A stretch of 22,174 nucleotides of DNA from Mageeibacillus sp. UBA3781. Lineage in GTDB: Bacteria > Bacillota > Clostridia > Saccharofermentanales > Saccharofermentanaceae. Positions within the stretch are counted from its first letter, which is position 1; each line of letters opens with the position of its first letter. Location: contig DFFH01000068.1 in NCBI GenBank assembly GCA_002368805.1, positions 1 to 22,174 of the forward strand, in the 5' to 3' direction. A program made the position numbers and the translations under genes. Below are positions 1 through 7,204 of this stretch, piece by piece. The notes under the pieces were generated by a model. The model was not told the DNA's origin, made no database searches, and worked only from the letters and a program-made list of their open reading frames with translations.

Positions 1-134
1 AACGAAAGAAGCACATCCGCATCGTGGAATAGGCTCCTCTCGAAGACAGACTCCTCGTTCTCAAAAAGACTCACCTTCGTCGAGGTGGAGCCCGGGTTAA
101 TAATCAGCAATTTGTACTTCTTTTCATCCTGCAT
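1..134 (-). CDS. buk: Butyrate kinase, N-terminal part (cut by window edge)
   Basis: Reading on the minus strand from the ATG at 134-132 gives 44 codons before the window ends. The N-terminus contains KLLIINPGSTSTKVSLFENE. The NPGSTSTK phosphate-binding loop is the form seen in butyrate kinases, whereas acetate kinases have NAGSSSLK, so butyrate kinase is preferred. The following SLFHDADVLLSF also matches the early part of butyrate kinases. The enzyme interconverts butyryl-phosphate and butyrate with formation of ATP, the last step of one butyrate-producing route. The start is supported by AGGAGA a few bases upstream on the minus strand and by a good sigma-A promoter at 197-225. No phosphotransbutyrylase gene (ptb) lies directly upstream, which is the common arrangement in Clostridium; it could lie downstream, outside the window. 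The family is clear, although only about an eighth of the protein is visible. Confidence 0.9.
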   Translation of the reverse strand, partial: MQDEKKYKLLIINPGSTSTKVSLFENEESVFERSLFHDADVLLS

Positions 135-196
135 AAGAATGTCTCCTGTCTATTTCAAAAGTGCTTTTCGCATATAAATACGAAAATACAAGTCGT

Positions 197-225
197 ATTC
201 TAAACCGCGCCCATTAGAAAAACAA
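197..225 (-). promoter_or_regulatory. Sigma-A promoter for butyrate kinase
   Basis: On the minus strand, TTGTTT (220-225) and TAGAAT (197-202) are separated by exactly 17 bases. This gives a leader of about 55 bases before the butyrate kinase ATG. A 6-bp inverted repeat, AATACG (177-182) and CGTATT (194-199), overlaps the -10 element and the likely start site and could be an operator. The elements are visible in the sequence; their use is inferred. Confidence 0.6.
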
Positions 226-581
226 TTCTATATAAATAAAAAGCAAAAGAGAGTAAAAGAACCTAAACGTATTCTCACCGAAAAGCACTCTCCACGACCG
301 GAAAGGACCAGCCACAGGATCCCTCCTTATAGACCTCAGGACAAAAATGCAAAACTTGCGAAATCAATTTGGCACATAAAATCGACATTAGAAACGTCTG
401 CGTAACATATCGTTTACAAAAAGATGATAAAATGTGCCAAAGACTGTATAAGGGGATAACGGTCCTTTAGACACATCGTGGGCATCTTGTGATGAAATAC
501 GGGTGGCCATGGTGATTTGTGGTATGTGTATTTCCCCAAGGTCGTTTATTGCGCGCATTTCTTCTTGGGAGATGCAACAAT

Positions 582-588
582 GGAGGGA
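582..588 (+). promoter_or_regulatory. Ribosome binding site fixing the start at 594
   Basis: GGAGGGA lies 5 bases before the ATG at 594. It selects this start over the in-frame ATG at 519, which has no comparable site and would put 25 non-signal-like residues before the signal peptide. Confidence 0.8.
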
Positions 589-593
589 GACAT

Positions 594-2333
594 ATGATTA
601 AGAAGAAACTTATATCTATGCTCGTCAGCGTGACCATGCTCGTCGGCATGTTCCCGATGATGATGGTATCCGCGGACAAGGAACCGGGTTCTTTTACGGA
701 ACTGCAGGAGAAATTGGACAAAGAAATATATTGCACTCTTGATAAAGACTACGAGTGGCAGGAAGGCGACAGCAGTATCGTCATCAATAAGGATGCATAT
801 ATAGAAATGAAAGGTCATTCGATCAATGCGAAGGGGCATGGTCCGATTTTCGTCATTGATAATAATTCCGAATTTCAAGTCATTCCCGGAGAAAAAACAA
901 TCAAAGGAACAATCACTGGCGGAAACGCTGAAAAAGGTGCGGCTTTCTATATACATAAAGGCAGTACTCTCGAATTATATGAAGTAACTGTTACTGGAAA
1001 TACTGCTACTGGCAACGGTGGAGCGATTTATAATGAAGGAACTCTTAACGTACAGAACGCTACAATAGTCAATAATAAAACTACCGGTGGTAACGGCGGC
1101 GGTATCTATCAGGCTTCCGGATCCATTACTGTCTCAGGAGCTCCTGTTATTAAGGGAAACACACCGAATGGTCTGTATCTCACAGAGGGGCAGGTCGTGA
1201 AATGTGGATCATCTTTGAGTGGCGGTGAGATTTATGTCGATTCCGAGGTATCCGCGGCTATTACATCCGGATTCACCGGAAGTGCCACGAAGCCATTCCA
1301 TGAGGATGGCGGCTGCAAGCTCAGCCTTCAGGAGGATGGACAAGTCTATCTCGAGAAATCCGGTTCGGGACCGGAGGTAAATGGCCCTGAATTTGCAGGT
1401 CTCAGCCTTACGCTGGATGATGGAAAATTCGGATTGAACATATTTGTAGATCCGGGAAAACTTACTTCTGAAGAACTTGCTGCTTCTTCGCAGGTCACTT
1501 TTATTGTTCCGGGCAGAGGCGCGAATAAACAGACAGACACATTTAGTTCCAGCTGTACCGCTACTAAAGATGGAAAGACTGTCTATGGATATACTTGCCA
1601 TCTGTCTTCGGTTCAGATGGCTGAAAAGATCCATACGACGTTTACCTGTGGTGACATATCCATCGAAGGAGATTTTTCTGTAGCAGACTATATCTCGAAG
1701 TATAAGGACAATACAGCATCCCCGGAACTTCCTGAAAATAAATATAGAGATCAGCTGATTAATAGTGTATCTGACTATGGATACTTTATCCAGCCGTATC
1801 TCTCCGCAGAAAACAGATGGAGCTTCGGTGAAGAAGGCGGATATGCCCGCATGGAAAATATCTATGGAACTAAATCTTACAGCCAGGAATTTATAGATAG
1901 TGTCAAGAATAATTGCTCGGACTACCAGGCTGTGAAAAACAAAGTCGGAAATAGCATCCAAGGGATCTCCATGAGACTCGAACTTGATTCTTCCAATGCG
2001 GCGATCGTTACTTTCACGATGGCCGATAAAACAGCAAAGCTCGCAGTAACCTGTGGCTATGCCGGAACGACCTATAAGGCCTATAAGAAAGCAGACGGGA
2101 AATATGTTATCAGAATCCCGGGAATTGCGATCCAGGATATGGATCAGCCACTGACCATCTCTGGAACCTCCGGTGATGGCGAGGAAGTGGATATCAGGAT
2201 CAAACCTATCGGATATATCTACTACGCATTGAATAACCCGGATTCGAATGAGCAGAAGAAAAATGCGATGGTTTCGCTCTACTTCTACTGGCTCTTTGCC
2301 AGGAATTATGTGGGTCGACAGGGAGGAAACTGA
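594..2333 (+). CDS. Secreted right-handed beta-helix (Pmp-like repeat) protein
   Basis: The product has 579 residues. Residues 1-27 form a classic signal peptide: a KKK n-region, a Leu/Met/Val core, then VSA before DKEPGS. Residues about 100-250 carry glycine-rich beta-helix repeats of the polymorphic outer membrane protein type, such as GNGGAIYNEGTLNV and GNGGGIYQASGSITV. Residues about 260-579 form a separate domain with no motif I can name. Near its end is a Tyr/Phe-rich stretch, MVSLYFYWLFARNY, resembling the tail of other uncharacterised clostridial surface proteins. I see no LPXTG signal, membrane anchor or dockerin, so it is either released or held by the C-terminal domain. Codon use is more A/T-rich than in the neighbours (many AAA, ATA, ACT, GGA codons), compatible with transfer or a distinct surface-gene history. 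A possible polysaccharide-binding or adhesive role is inference only. Confidence 0.75.
   Translation: MIKKKLISMLVSVTMLVGMFPMMMVSADKEPGSFTELQEKLDKEIYCTLDKDYEWQEGDSSIVINKDAYIEMKGHSINAKGHGPIFVIDNNSEFQVIPGEKTIKGTITGGNAEKGAAFYIHKGSTLELYEVTVTGNTATGNGGAIYNEGTLNVQNATIVNNKTTGGNGGGIYQASGSITVSGAPVIKGNTPNGLYLTEGQVVKCGSSLSGGEIYVDSEVSAAITSGFTGSATKPFHEDGGCKLSLQEDGQVYLEKSGSGPEVNGPEFAGLSLTLDDGKFGLNIFVDPGKLTSEELAASSQVTFIVPGRGANKQTDTFSSSCTATKDGKTVYGYTCHLSSVQMAEKIHTTFTCGDISIEGDFSVADYISKYKDNTASPELPENKYRDQLINSVSDYGYFIQPYLSAENRWSFGEEGGYARMENIYGTKSYSQEFIDSVKNNCSDYQAVKNKVGNSIQGISMRLELDSSNAAIVTFTMADKTAKLAVTCGYAGTTYKAYKKADGKYVIRIPGIAIQDMDQPLTISGTSGDGEEVDIRIKPIGYIYYALNNPDSNEQKKNAMVSLYFYWLFARNYVGRQGGN
2321..2327 (+). promoter_or_regulatory. 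Strong ribosome binding site for the small peptide gene
   Basis: GGGAGGA, located inside the last codons of the beta-helix gene, is 7 bases before the ATG at 2335. It is one of the best Shine-Dalgarno sequences in the window. It supports translation of the 36-residue frame rather than the overlapping longer frame that begins at 2248. Confidence 0.75.
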
Positions 2334-2334
2334 T

Positions 2335-2445
2335 ATGGATAAATACGAACAGCTGATCATAGAGATCATCGAATTTCCTAATGAGGACGTGGTTACAGAT
2401 TCCAATCCCAACCAGGATGTTCAGACAAGTGATGTAACTATCTAA
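2335..2445 (+). CDS. 36-residue acidic small protein, unknown function
   Basis: The gene starts 1 base after the stop of the beta-helix gene, with an ideal ribosome binding site, and ends 23 bases before a strong terminator, so it is the second gene of that transcript. The product begins MDKYEQLIIEIIEFPNEDVV and ends TDSNPNQDVQTSDVTI. It is acidic, with no cysteines, signal peptide or membrane segment. The pattern (M-x-KYE, then an E-I-I-E core, then D-V-V-T, then a polar Ser/Asn/Asp-rich tail) resembles short clostridial proteins with an MxKYEKPxxEVIE-type leader that I recall as common and unassigned. They look like peptide precursors with a leader and a variable tail. That resemblance is from memory, and any RiPP or signalling role is inference. 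No modifying enzyme lies nearby. Confidence 0.6.
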   Translation: MDKYEQLIIEIIEFPNEDVVTDSNPNQDVQTSDVTI

Positions 2446-2468
2446 TCAGACATAATGGAACCTATCAG

Positions 2469-2497
2469 AGGAGCTGCCGCAGGGCGGCTCCTTTCTT
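2469..2497 (+). terminator. Intrinsic terminator after the beta-helix / small peptide pair
   Basis: AGGAGCTGCC (2469-2478) pairs with GGCGGCTCCT (2483-2492) through ten pairs including one T-G wobble. The loop is GCAG, and TTTCTT follows. Confidence 0.85.
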
Positions 2498-2605
2498 GTG
2501 CCGGGAAAGACAGAAAAGTTTCTATATGCGGCGATACTGATCCGTGTTCACGAATTGTTCTCAAATACAATTGATTTATCGCGTGCATTCTTCTTTCGGG
2601 CAAGC

Positions 2606-2611
2606 TATAAT
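2606..2611 (+). promoter_or_regulatory. Probable -10 element for the FIST-EAL operon
   Basis: A perfect TATAAT sits about 60 bases upstream of the chosen ATG at 2674. No good -35 lies 16-18 bases further upstream. Between promoter and start is a perfect hairpin, GCCACA (2626-2631) with TGTGGC (2637-2642). It buries the in-frame GTG at 2638, an argument against that start. Confidence 0.5.
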
Positions 2612-2661
2612 AGATAGTAGTTGTAGCCACAGTTTTTGTGGCGGGTCTGATGGTCATAAAC

Positions 2662-2667
2662 GGGAGA
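2662..2667 (+). promoter_or_regulatory. Ribosome binding site deciding the start at 2674
   Basis: GGGAGA has 6 bases between it and the ATG at 2674. The alternative ATG at 2668 directly abuts it, and the GTG at 2638 has no site and lies in a hairpin. Confidence 0.6.
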
Positions 2668-2673
2668 ATGGAT

Positions 2674-5289
2674 ATGTTTACCTGGAATTTCCAGTACATC
2701 TCAAAGGCGAGACTCTCCAGCACCTTGAAGCAGCTGAATCTTTCAGCCGAGCAGGGTGATATACTGATCCGCATTCATACTGCGATCCACTTGGCGGATG
2801 AAGCAGTGGATCTGGCCCGTTTTGTCAAAGAACTTGTCCCGAAGGCCGTGATCTTCGGAACCAGCTGTATGGCGGTCATAAATAAAGGAAATTACGCGCT
2901 GAACCGCTGCATCATCTCTGTTTCCACATTCTCGGAGGCGACTGTCTGCTCGGAAGTTATCCCGATCATGGATGAGTATACCGGGACGGTACTGCCTGTA
3001 GATATGCTCTGCGGACAGATCAAGAAAGAGTTTGTAAGAGACAACACGAAGCTTATCCTTACTTTCTTCTCCGGCCAGTATAAAGATGCGGGACACTTCG
3101 TTGACAGATGTAATGACTTTTTCCCGAGTGTGCCGATGACCGGCGGTATCGCCTCCTGTGCACAGAATAATCAGGATGATTTTTCTGATGACGGATTCGT
3201 ATTTAATGAGAAGGGATGGTCCGACCGTGCGATACTGGTCGCGGCTCTGTCCGGCGATAAACTCGAAAACCTCAGTTCTTTTGCGACAGGAGCTCGCGTG
3301 ATCGGAGACGAATCAGAGATCACGGATACTTTCCGGAACTGCATCCTGTCGATCAACGGGAAAAACGCTTCGGATGTATTCAAACTCGGCATAGACGATG
3401 CACTCGACGGTCATTCTGAACTGATCTATACCTTCCCGTATGTCTATTCGGATGAGGAGGAGATCACGCTTCATACGAGAATGCTCAAAGATGTCAGTCT
3501 GGAACAGGTATTCTCGAAGAATGATCCGATGAACCAGAAAGAGTATTCGCTCCACAGCGAAGAACTGACGAAAGAAAAGAAGGAATACCTCTTTACCTGC
3601 CAGAATATAAAGCCCGGAACGAAGGTAAGAAGAGCCTTTGTATATGAAGGAAAAATCATCTCGGACAGCCGGGCTCTTTTCCAGCGGATCGAAAACTTTA
3701 CCAAGGCAGAGACACTCTTCGGATATACATGTTTCTTAAGGACAGCACCATATCTGAACTGTGCCAGATGGGAGCTGGCTCCCTATGAGAACTCCAATAT
3801 GTGCGGATGCGTGACATCGGGGGAGATCCTGTATTCCCACGGCAGGAACAAGCTGGGAACAGGTGCTTTTGTCGTATCTGTCATGGGAGAAAGACCGTAT
3901 ATTCAGGAATATAACCCGTATGCTTTCTCTCACACGGAGTCATTCTCGCAGGATAACAGGAATATGCTCAATGACCTGATGATCATCGAGGGCAAACTGG
4001 AAAAACTCGAGGATAAGGCGGAGAGCGAGAGGATCTTAAAGTTCGTGCATGAGTGCGAGAAGATCATCCTTCACTCGAGATCTGACGAGATCCCGAATGA
4101 AGCGGCGCTCAGCATGGATATCAAGCTCAAGGGATATGACCGTGTCTGCATCATCAATGTGATGGAGGAGTCGGAGATGGAGAGGATATTCTCCCCGCAT
4201 CTGGTCGATCTTACCTACCGCAATTATATAAAAAAGTGCCTGAGTTTCGCATCGAACCACAAGTACCGGACTTATCTTCTGGATAAATGGATGCTCGCGA
4301 TCGCGGTGCCTTCCTACCGCTCCACGCTCTCAAACTTCGAACACGATATGGAGATGCTGCAGAAAGAGCTCTTCAACTATTCCAATGAGCTGATCGCGAT
4401 CGTCCCGATCTTCTGCATCATTGACGGCTGTGACGAGGACAACTATCAGTCACTGTATTATTCTGCACAGACCGAGATGAAGAAGAAAAACATCCAGTTC
4501 TATGTCAAGGAATCTGCCGATGAGCAGGCACTTGATGAAGAGAGTATCCGCGAGAGATACCACATCGTTAACGTGATCAACTATGCGCTGGCGAACGATA
4601 AGGTCATCCCGTATTATCAGGGGATCTACGACAATTATGAGAAGAGGATCAACCACTATGAGTCGCTGATGCGCATCATGGATGAGAATGGCAAGATCTA
4701 TTATCCGGACAGCTTCCTCGATGTCGCAAGGACCTTCGGCGTACTCTATGACGCGATGTCCAGAAGAATGATCCTGAAGGTATTCTCCCGGTTCCAGGAC
4801 ATGAAAGATATAAGCGTCAGCATCAATATCGGCATCCGTGACATCAAGAATAAAGAGATGCTGGACCTGATCTATGACAAGCTCTCGACCGTGCCGTATC
4901 CGGAAAACTTCGTGTTCGAGATCTTAGAGAGTGAAGATATCGACGACTATACCGAGCTGACCGAGTTTGTGGACCGTGTACACGAGCTGGGCGGAATGAT
5001 CGCGATCGATGATTTCGGCTCCGGATTCTCCAATCTGCAGCATGTCCTGGGTATCCATTCCGATTACCTCAAGATCGACGGATCGATCATCCGAAGATGC
5101 TGTGACAGTCAGGAATCGGAGAATCTCCTGGCCCTGATCTCCGGCTGGAAGAGTATGTCTTCCCATAAGATCAGCATCATCGCCGAGTTCGTCGAGACCC
5201 AGGAGATCCAGAATAAGATCGTCAGCTATGACGTCGATTATTCACAGGGATATCTGTTCTCCAGGCCATCACCGGAACTTATGGAATAA
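2674..5289 (+). CDS. FIST sensor / degenerate GGDEF / EAL cyclic-di-GMP phosphodiesterase
   Basis: The product has 871 residues and no signal peptide or membrane segment, so it is cytoplasmic. Residues about 30-240 match a FIST N domain (for example VIFGTSCMAVI) and about 240-395 FIST_C (GTGAFVVSVMGE at its end). FIST domains are thought to sense small ligands such as amino acids. A charged coiled stretch (about 420-465) leads to a GGDEF-like fold (about 475-630) without a GGDEF motif, so it should not make cyclic di-GMP. The EAL domain (about 633-871) has the expected catalytic set: E663 in ESLMR, N718 in INIG, E749 in FEILE, D779-D780 in DDFGSG, K800 in LKIDG and E838 in AEFVE. It should therefore hydrolyse cyclic di-GMP. 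The EAL signature itself reads ESL. The next gene follows after 28 bases with no terminator, suggesting an operon. Family assignment is strong; the ligand is unknown. Confidence 0.9.
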   Translation: MFTWNFQYISKARLSSTLKQLNLSAEQGDILIRIHTAIHLADEAVDLARFVKELVPKAVIFGTSCMAVINKGNYALNRCIISVSTFSEATVCSEVIPIMDEYTGTVLPVDMLCGQIKKEFVRDNTKLILTFFSGQYKDAGHFVDRCNDFFPSVPMTGGIASCAQNNQDDFSDDGFVFNEKGWSDRAILVAALSGDKLENLSSFATGARVIGDESEITDTFRNCILSINGKNASDVFKLGIDDALDGHSELIYTFPYVYSDEEEITLHTRMLKDVSLEQVFSKNDPMNQKEYSLHSEELTKEKKEYLFTCQNIKPGTKVRRAFVYEGKIISDSRALFQRIENFTKAETLFGYTCFLRTAPYLNCARWELAPYENSNMCGCVTSGEILYSHGRNKLGTGAFVVSVMGERPYIQEYNPYAFSHTESFSQDNRNMLNDLMIIEGKLEKLEDKAESERILKFVHECEKIILHSRSDEIPNEAALSMDIKLKGYDRVCIINVMEESEMERIFSPHLVDLTYRNYIKKCLSFASNHKYRTYLLDKWMLAIAVPSYRSTLSNFEHDMEMLQKELFNYSNELIAIVPIFCIIDGCDEDNYQSLYYSAQTEMKKKNIQFYVKESADEQALDEESIRERYHIVNVINYALANDKVIPYYQGIYDNYEKRINHYESLMRIMDENGKIYYPDSFLDVARTFGVLYDAMSRRMILKVFSRFQDMKDISVSINIGIRDIKNKEMLDLIYDKLSTVPYPENFVFEILESEDIDDYTELTEFVDRVHELGGMIAIDDFGSGFSNLQHVLGIHSDYLKIDGSIIRRCCDSQESENLLALISGWKSMSSHKISIIAEFVETQEIQNKIVSYDVDYSQGYLFSRPSPELME

Positions 5290-5304
5290 GTGCTTTTGAA
5301 AGAT

Positions 5305-5310
5305 AGGGGA
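5305..5310 (+). promoter_or_regulatory. Ribosome binding site for a GTG start
   Basis: AGGGGA is 7 bases before the GTG at 5318. No ATG in frame lies close to it, so the GTG start is well supported. Confidence 0.7.
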
Positions 5311-5317
5311 AAGACGA

Positions 5318-7075
5318 GTGATCAGATACACCAAGAAGAAAAAGACGATAGGGCTGGTCCTTGAGAATACTTCCACGGATTACGGTGAGGAGTTTATCTC
5401 CAATGTCATCTCCGGGGTGCGGCAGAGAAAGAATCTGAACCTGGTCGTGATCGCCGGACGCTATGACGGCACGAAGAATAAAGATCCCCGTCACCGCCAT
5501 TATTTCAGCGTTTATAACACTGTTTACCAGCTCGAGAGGCGATGCCGTTTCGACGGTCTTATCATCTGTCTGGGCAGTATGGAGAACGTCAATGCGGACA
5601 GGATCCGCAGCCGCTATAGAGAGCAGATGAAGAATACGCCGATCGTCTTTGCCGCATCGGATATCGATGACTGTGTCGTCGTCAATTACAATAACGAGAC
5701 CGGTATCAAAGAGGCGGTGGACTGTCTGATCAATGTCAACGGCTTCACGAGGTTCGCTATGCTCGGCGGCCGTCCGGACAGCCGTGACTCCGAGCTTCGC
5801 AAAGAGATCTATATCAAGCTCCTCCGTGAGAACGGCATCGATTTCCTCCCGGAGAACTACGAGCCGACCGATATGTCCACGAATTGCACGGATTCGGCAA
5901 AAGCACTGCTGGACAGAAATCCCGATGTGCAGGCCATCTTCTGCGTCAACGACTCGGTCGCGGAAGCACTCTATGCGGCGATGGATGAGAAACATCTGGT
6001 GCCGGGGCGCGACATCATGGTGTTTTCTTTTGATAATACGACGATGGCAGGAAGGATGCTTCCGGCGCTGTCTTCGATCGGTGTGGCGGATATCACGCTC
6101 GGCCGTCAGGCGCTTAATCTCCTTCTGAGTCTGATGGACGGGGAAGAGGTTGCCTCCACTGAGATACCGACACGTCTTTATGGACGTGATTCTCTTCCGT
6201 ATGAGATGTATGAATATACGAAGCTGGAGATGAGAAATGCGGACAAAGCCTTTATCAACCGCATGTTCAACGACTGCTTCTACCGCTACCGCTATGAGTA
6301 TATCAGCCGTGATTCGGTCAATCTGCAGCGGCTTTTTGCCGAGTTCATCGGAAGGATCCTGGTAGCCGTGAGGGAGAGATATATGAGCGTGGAAGATTTT
6401 TCCGAAGCGCAGGATCTGATCGAGATCTTCTTCTCCAATGGCGCGATGGACTATACCGATGCGGCGAAGTTCCTGCACTCAGTAGGGAGACTGCAGGCGA
6501 GCGTCAATATCGAGCAGAGTGCGAATCTGGCGGGGGCAAACCAGTTCATCAACCGGCTTTTCACCCTGATGCGGGACAGGGCAATCACGGCACAGGCAGA
6601 GAAGATCATCGAGGGAAACGAGCGGAGAGAAAACTTCCGTACGGCGTTCCAGGAATTCATCATCGATGTTACGGAAAAAGACGGCGGGAAACCGGATCAG
6701 GCGGAGATAGAAAACAGGATCATCGCGAGCTTCGATAAGGTCGGGATCGATAATGCCGCGCTGTATCTGTTTGAGAAAAGAGTGCTTTTTGATGAGAATA
6801 ATGATGATCTGTTCCCGGATTGGATAAGGCTACGGTGCGTCATTAAGGAAGGCGAGCTCTATATTATTCCGAAAGAGAGACAGGACGGGCTTACCGATCT
6901 TCTGTTCCAGCGCATGGAGCTCCCGCCGAAGTGCCGTGAATGTCTGGTACTGCCGCTGATCTATAAGACAAGTATCTACGGGTTTATCGTCACACAGATG
7001 ACGAAAGAGATCGCCTCCAGCGGTGAATTTATCGCCAGTCAGATCGGCCGTCTCCTGTACGAAGGAGAGATCTAG
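5318..7075 (+). CDS. LacI-type ligand-binding domain fused to a helical linker and GAF-like domain, no DNA-binding domain
   Basis: The product has 585 residues. Residues 9-290 follow the LacI/periplasmic-binding fold: IGLVLENTSTDYGEEF, FDGLIICLG, RFAMLGGRPDS, AIFCVNDSVAEALYAAM, then DIMVFSFDNT. No helix-turn-helix precedes it and there is no signal peptide, so it is a cytosolic sensor rather than a repressor or transport protein. Residues about 300-430 are helical. Residues about 440-585 look GAF-like, with CLVLPLIYKTSIYGFIVTQM near the end. In many Clostridia the same arrangement continues into a GGDEF domain. Here it stops, leaving a sensor without an output domain. It sits 28 bases behind the FIST-EAL gene, so control of that phosphodiesterase or of a remote partner is a reasonable inference. 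The sensed ligand, perhaps a sugar, cannot be read from the sequence. Confidence 0.75.
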   Translation: MIRYTKKKKTIGLVLENTSTDYGEEFISNVISGVRQRKNLNLVVIAGRYDGTKNKDPRHRHYFSVYNTVYQLERRCRFDGLIICLGSMENVNADRIRSRYREQMKNTPIVFAASDIDDCVVVNYNNETGIKEAVDCLINVNGFTRFAMLGGRPDSRDSELRKEIYIKLLRENGIDFLPENYEPTDMSTNCTDSAKALLDRNPDVQAIFCVNDSVAEALYAAMDEKHLVPGRDIMVFSFDNTTMAGRMLPALSSIGVADITLGRQALNLLLSLMDGEEVASTEIPTRLYGRDSLPYEMYEYTKLEMRNADKAFINRMFNDCFYRYRYEYISRDSVNLQRLFAEFIGRILVAVRERYMSVEDFSEAQDLIEIFFSNGAMDYTDAAKFLHSVGRLQASVNIEQSANLAGANQFINRLFTLMRDRAITAQAEKIIEGNERRENFRTAFQEFIIDVTEKDGGKPDQAEIENRIIASFDKVGIDNAALYLFEKRVLFDENNDDLFPDWIRLRCVIKEGELYIIPKERQDGLTDLLFQRMELPPKCRECLVLPLIYKTSIYGFIVTQMTKEIASSGEFIASQIGRLLYEGEI

Positions 7076-7106
7076 CTCCAATCTCATGCTGCTTCAAAGT
7101 GCTTTT

Positions 7107-7154
7107 CTGATCTCCGTCAAAGAAGATTTTCTTTGCCCATCAGGTTTATTTCTT
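7107..7154 (+). terminator. Possible terminator after the sensor operon
   Basis: An inner stem, CAAAGAA (7118-7124) with TTCTTTG (7129-7135), has the loop GATT. It is enclosed by CTGAT (7107-7111) and ATCAG (7139-7143) and followed by GTTTATTTCTT. The stem is weak in G/C, so efficiency is uncertain. Confidence 0.45.
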
Positions 7155-7167
7155 GAGGATTCGGTCG

Positions 7168-7173
7168 TATAAT
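7168..7173 (+). promoter_or_regulatory. -10 element for the AI-2E family gene
   Basis: A perfect TATAAT lies 31 bases before the TTG start, with a poor -35 (TTTATT, 7145-7150) 17 bases upstream. Confidence 0.5.
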
Positions 7174-7190
7174 AGACACACTGACATTTG

Positions 7191-7197
7191 AAGGAGA
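7191..7197 (+). promoter_or_regulatory. Ribosome binding site for a TTG start
   Basis: AAGGAGA, 7 bases before the TTG at 7205, is the reason for accepting this rare start. The next in-frame ATG would remove the first membrane segment. Confidence 0.75.
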
Positions 7198-7204
7198 CAC
7201 GAGA

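Larger units (their letters stand above)
135..593. other. 459-bp AT-rich intergenic region between divergent genes
   Basis: No convincing gene is present. The stretch holds the butyrate kinase promoter (197-225) and two copies of the recurrent 9-mer AGTGCTTTT / AAAAGCACT (160-168 and 281-289). It also holds a 10-bp inverted repeat, TTTGGCACAT (368-377) with ATGTGCCAAA (432-441), and a possible leader hairpin, CCCAAG (535-540) with CTTGGG (564-569), just before the ribosome binding site of the next gene. I could not find a clean -35/-10 pair for the plus-strand gene. TTTACA at 413-418 and TATAAG at 447-452 are too far apart to be one promoter. Confidence 0.6.

Noticed and set aside
368..392. 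TGGCAC as part of a sigma-54 promoter
   Set aside because: The second element (TTGC at the right distance) is missing.
519..593. Upstream in-frame ATG for the beta-helix gene
   Set aside because: It lacks a ribosome binding site and puts 25 residues ahead of a normal signal peptide. The ATG at 594 has GGAGGGA at the right distance.
594..2333. Sortase-anchored protein
   Set aside because: No LPXTG-like motif, hydrophobic stretch and basic tail at the C-terminus.
1209..2411. 400-codon open frame on the minus strand
   Set aside because: It is antisense to the beta-helix gene, with no ribosome binding site, no domain-like segments and a composition typical of a shadow frame.
2638..2673. GTG at 2638 or ATG at 2668 as start of the FIST-EAL gene
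   Set aside because: The GTG is inside a perfect 6-bp hairpin, and ATG 2668 abuts the ribosome binding site. ATG 2674 is at the proper distance.
5279..6478. 399-codon open frame on the minus strand
   Set aside because: It is antisense to the LacI-like sensor gene, rich in His/Arg/Asp/Ile as expected from reverse reading of GAT/ATC-rich codons.
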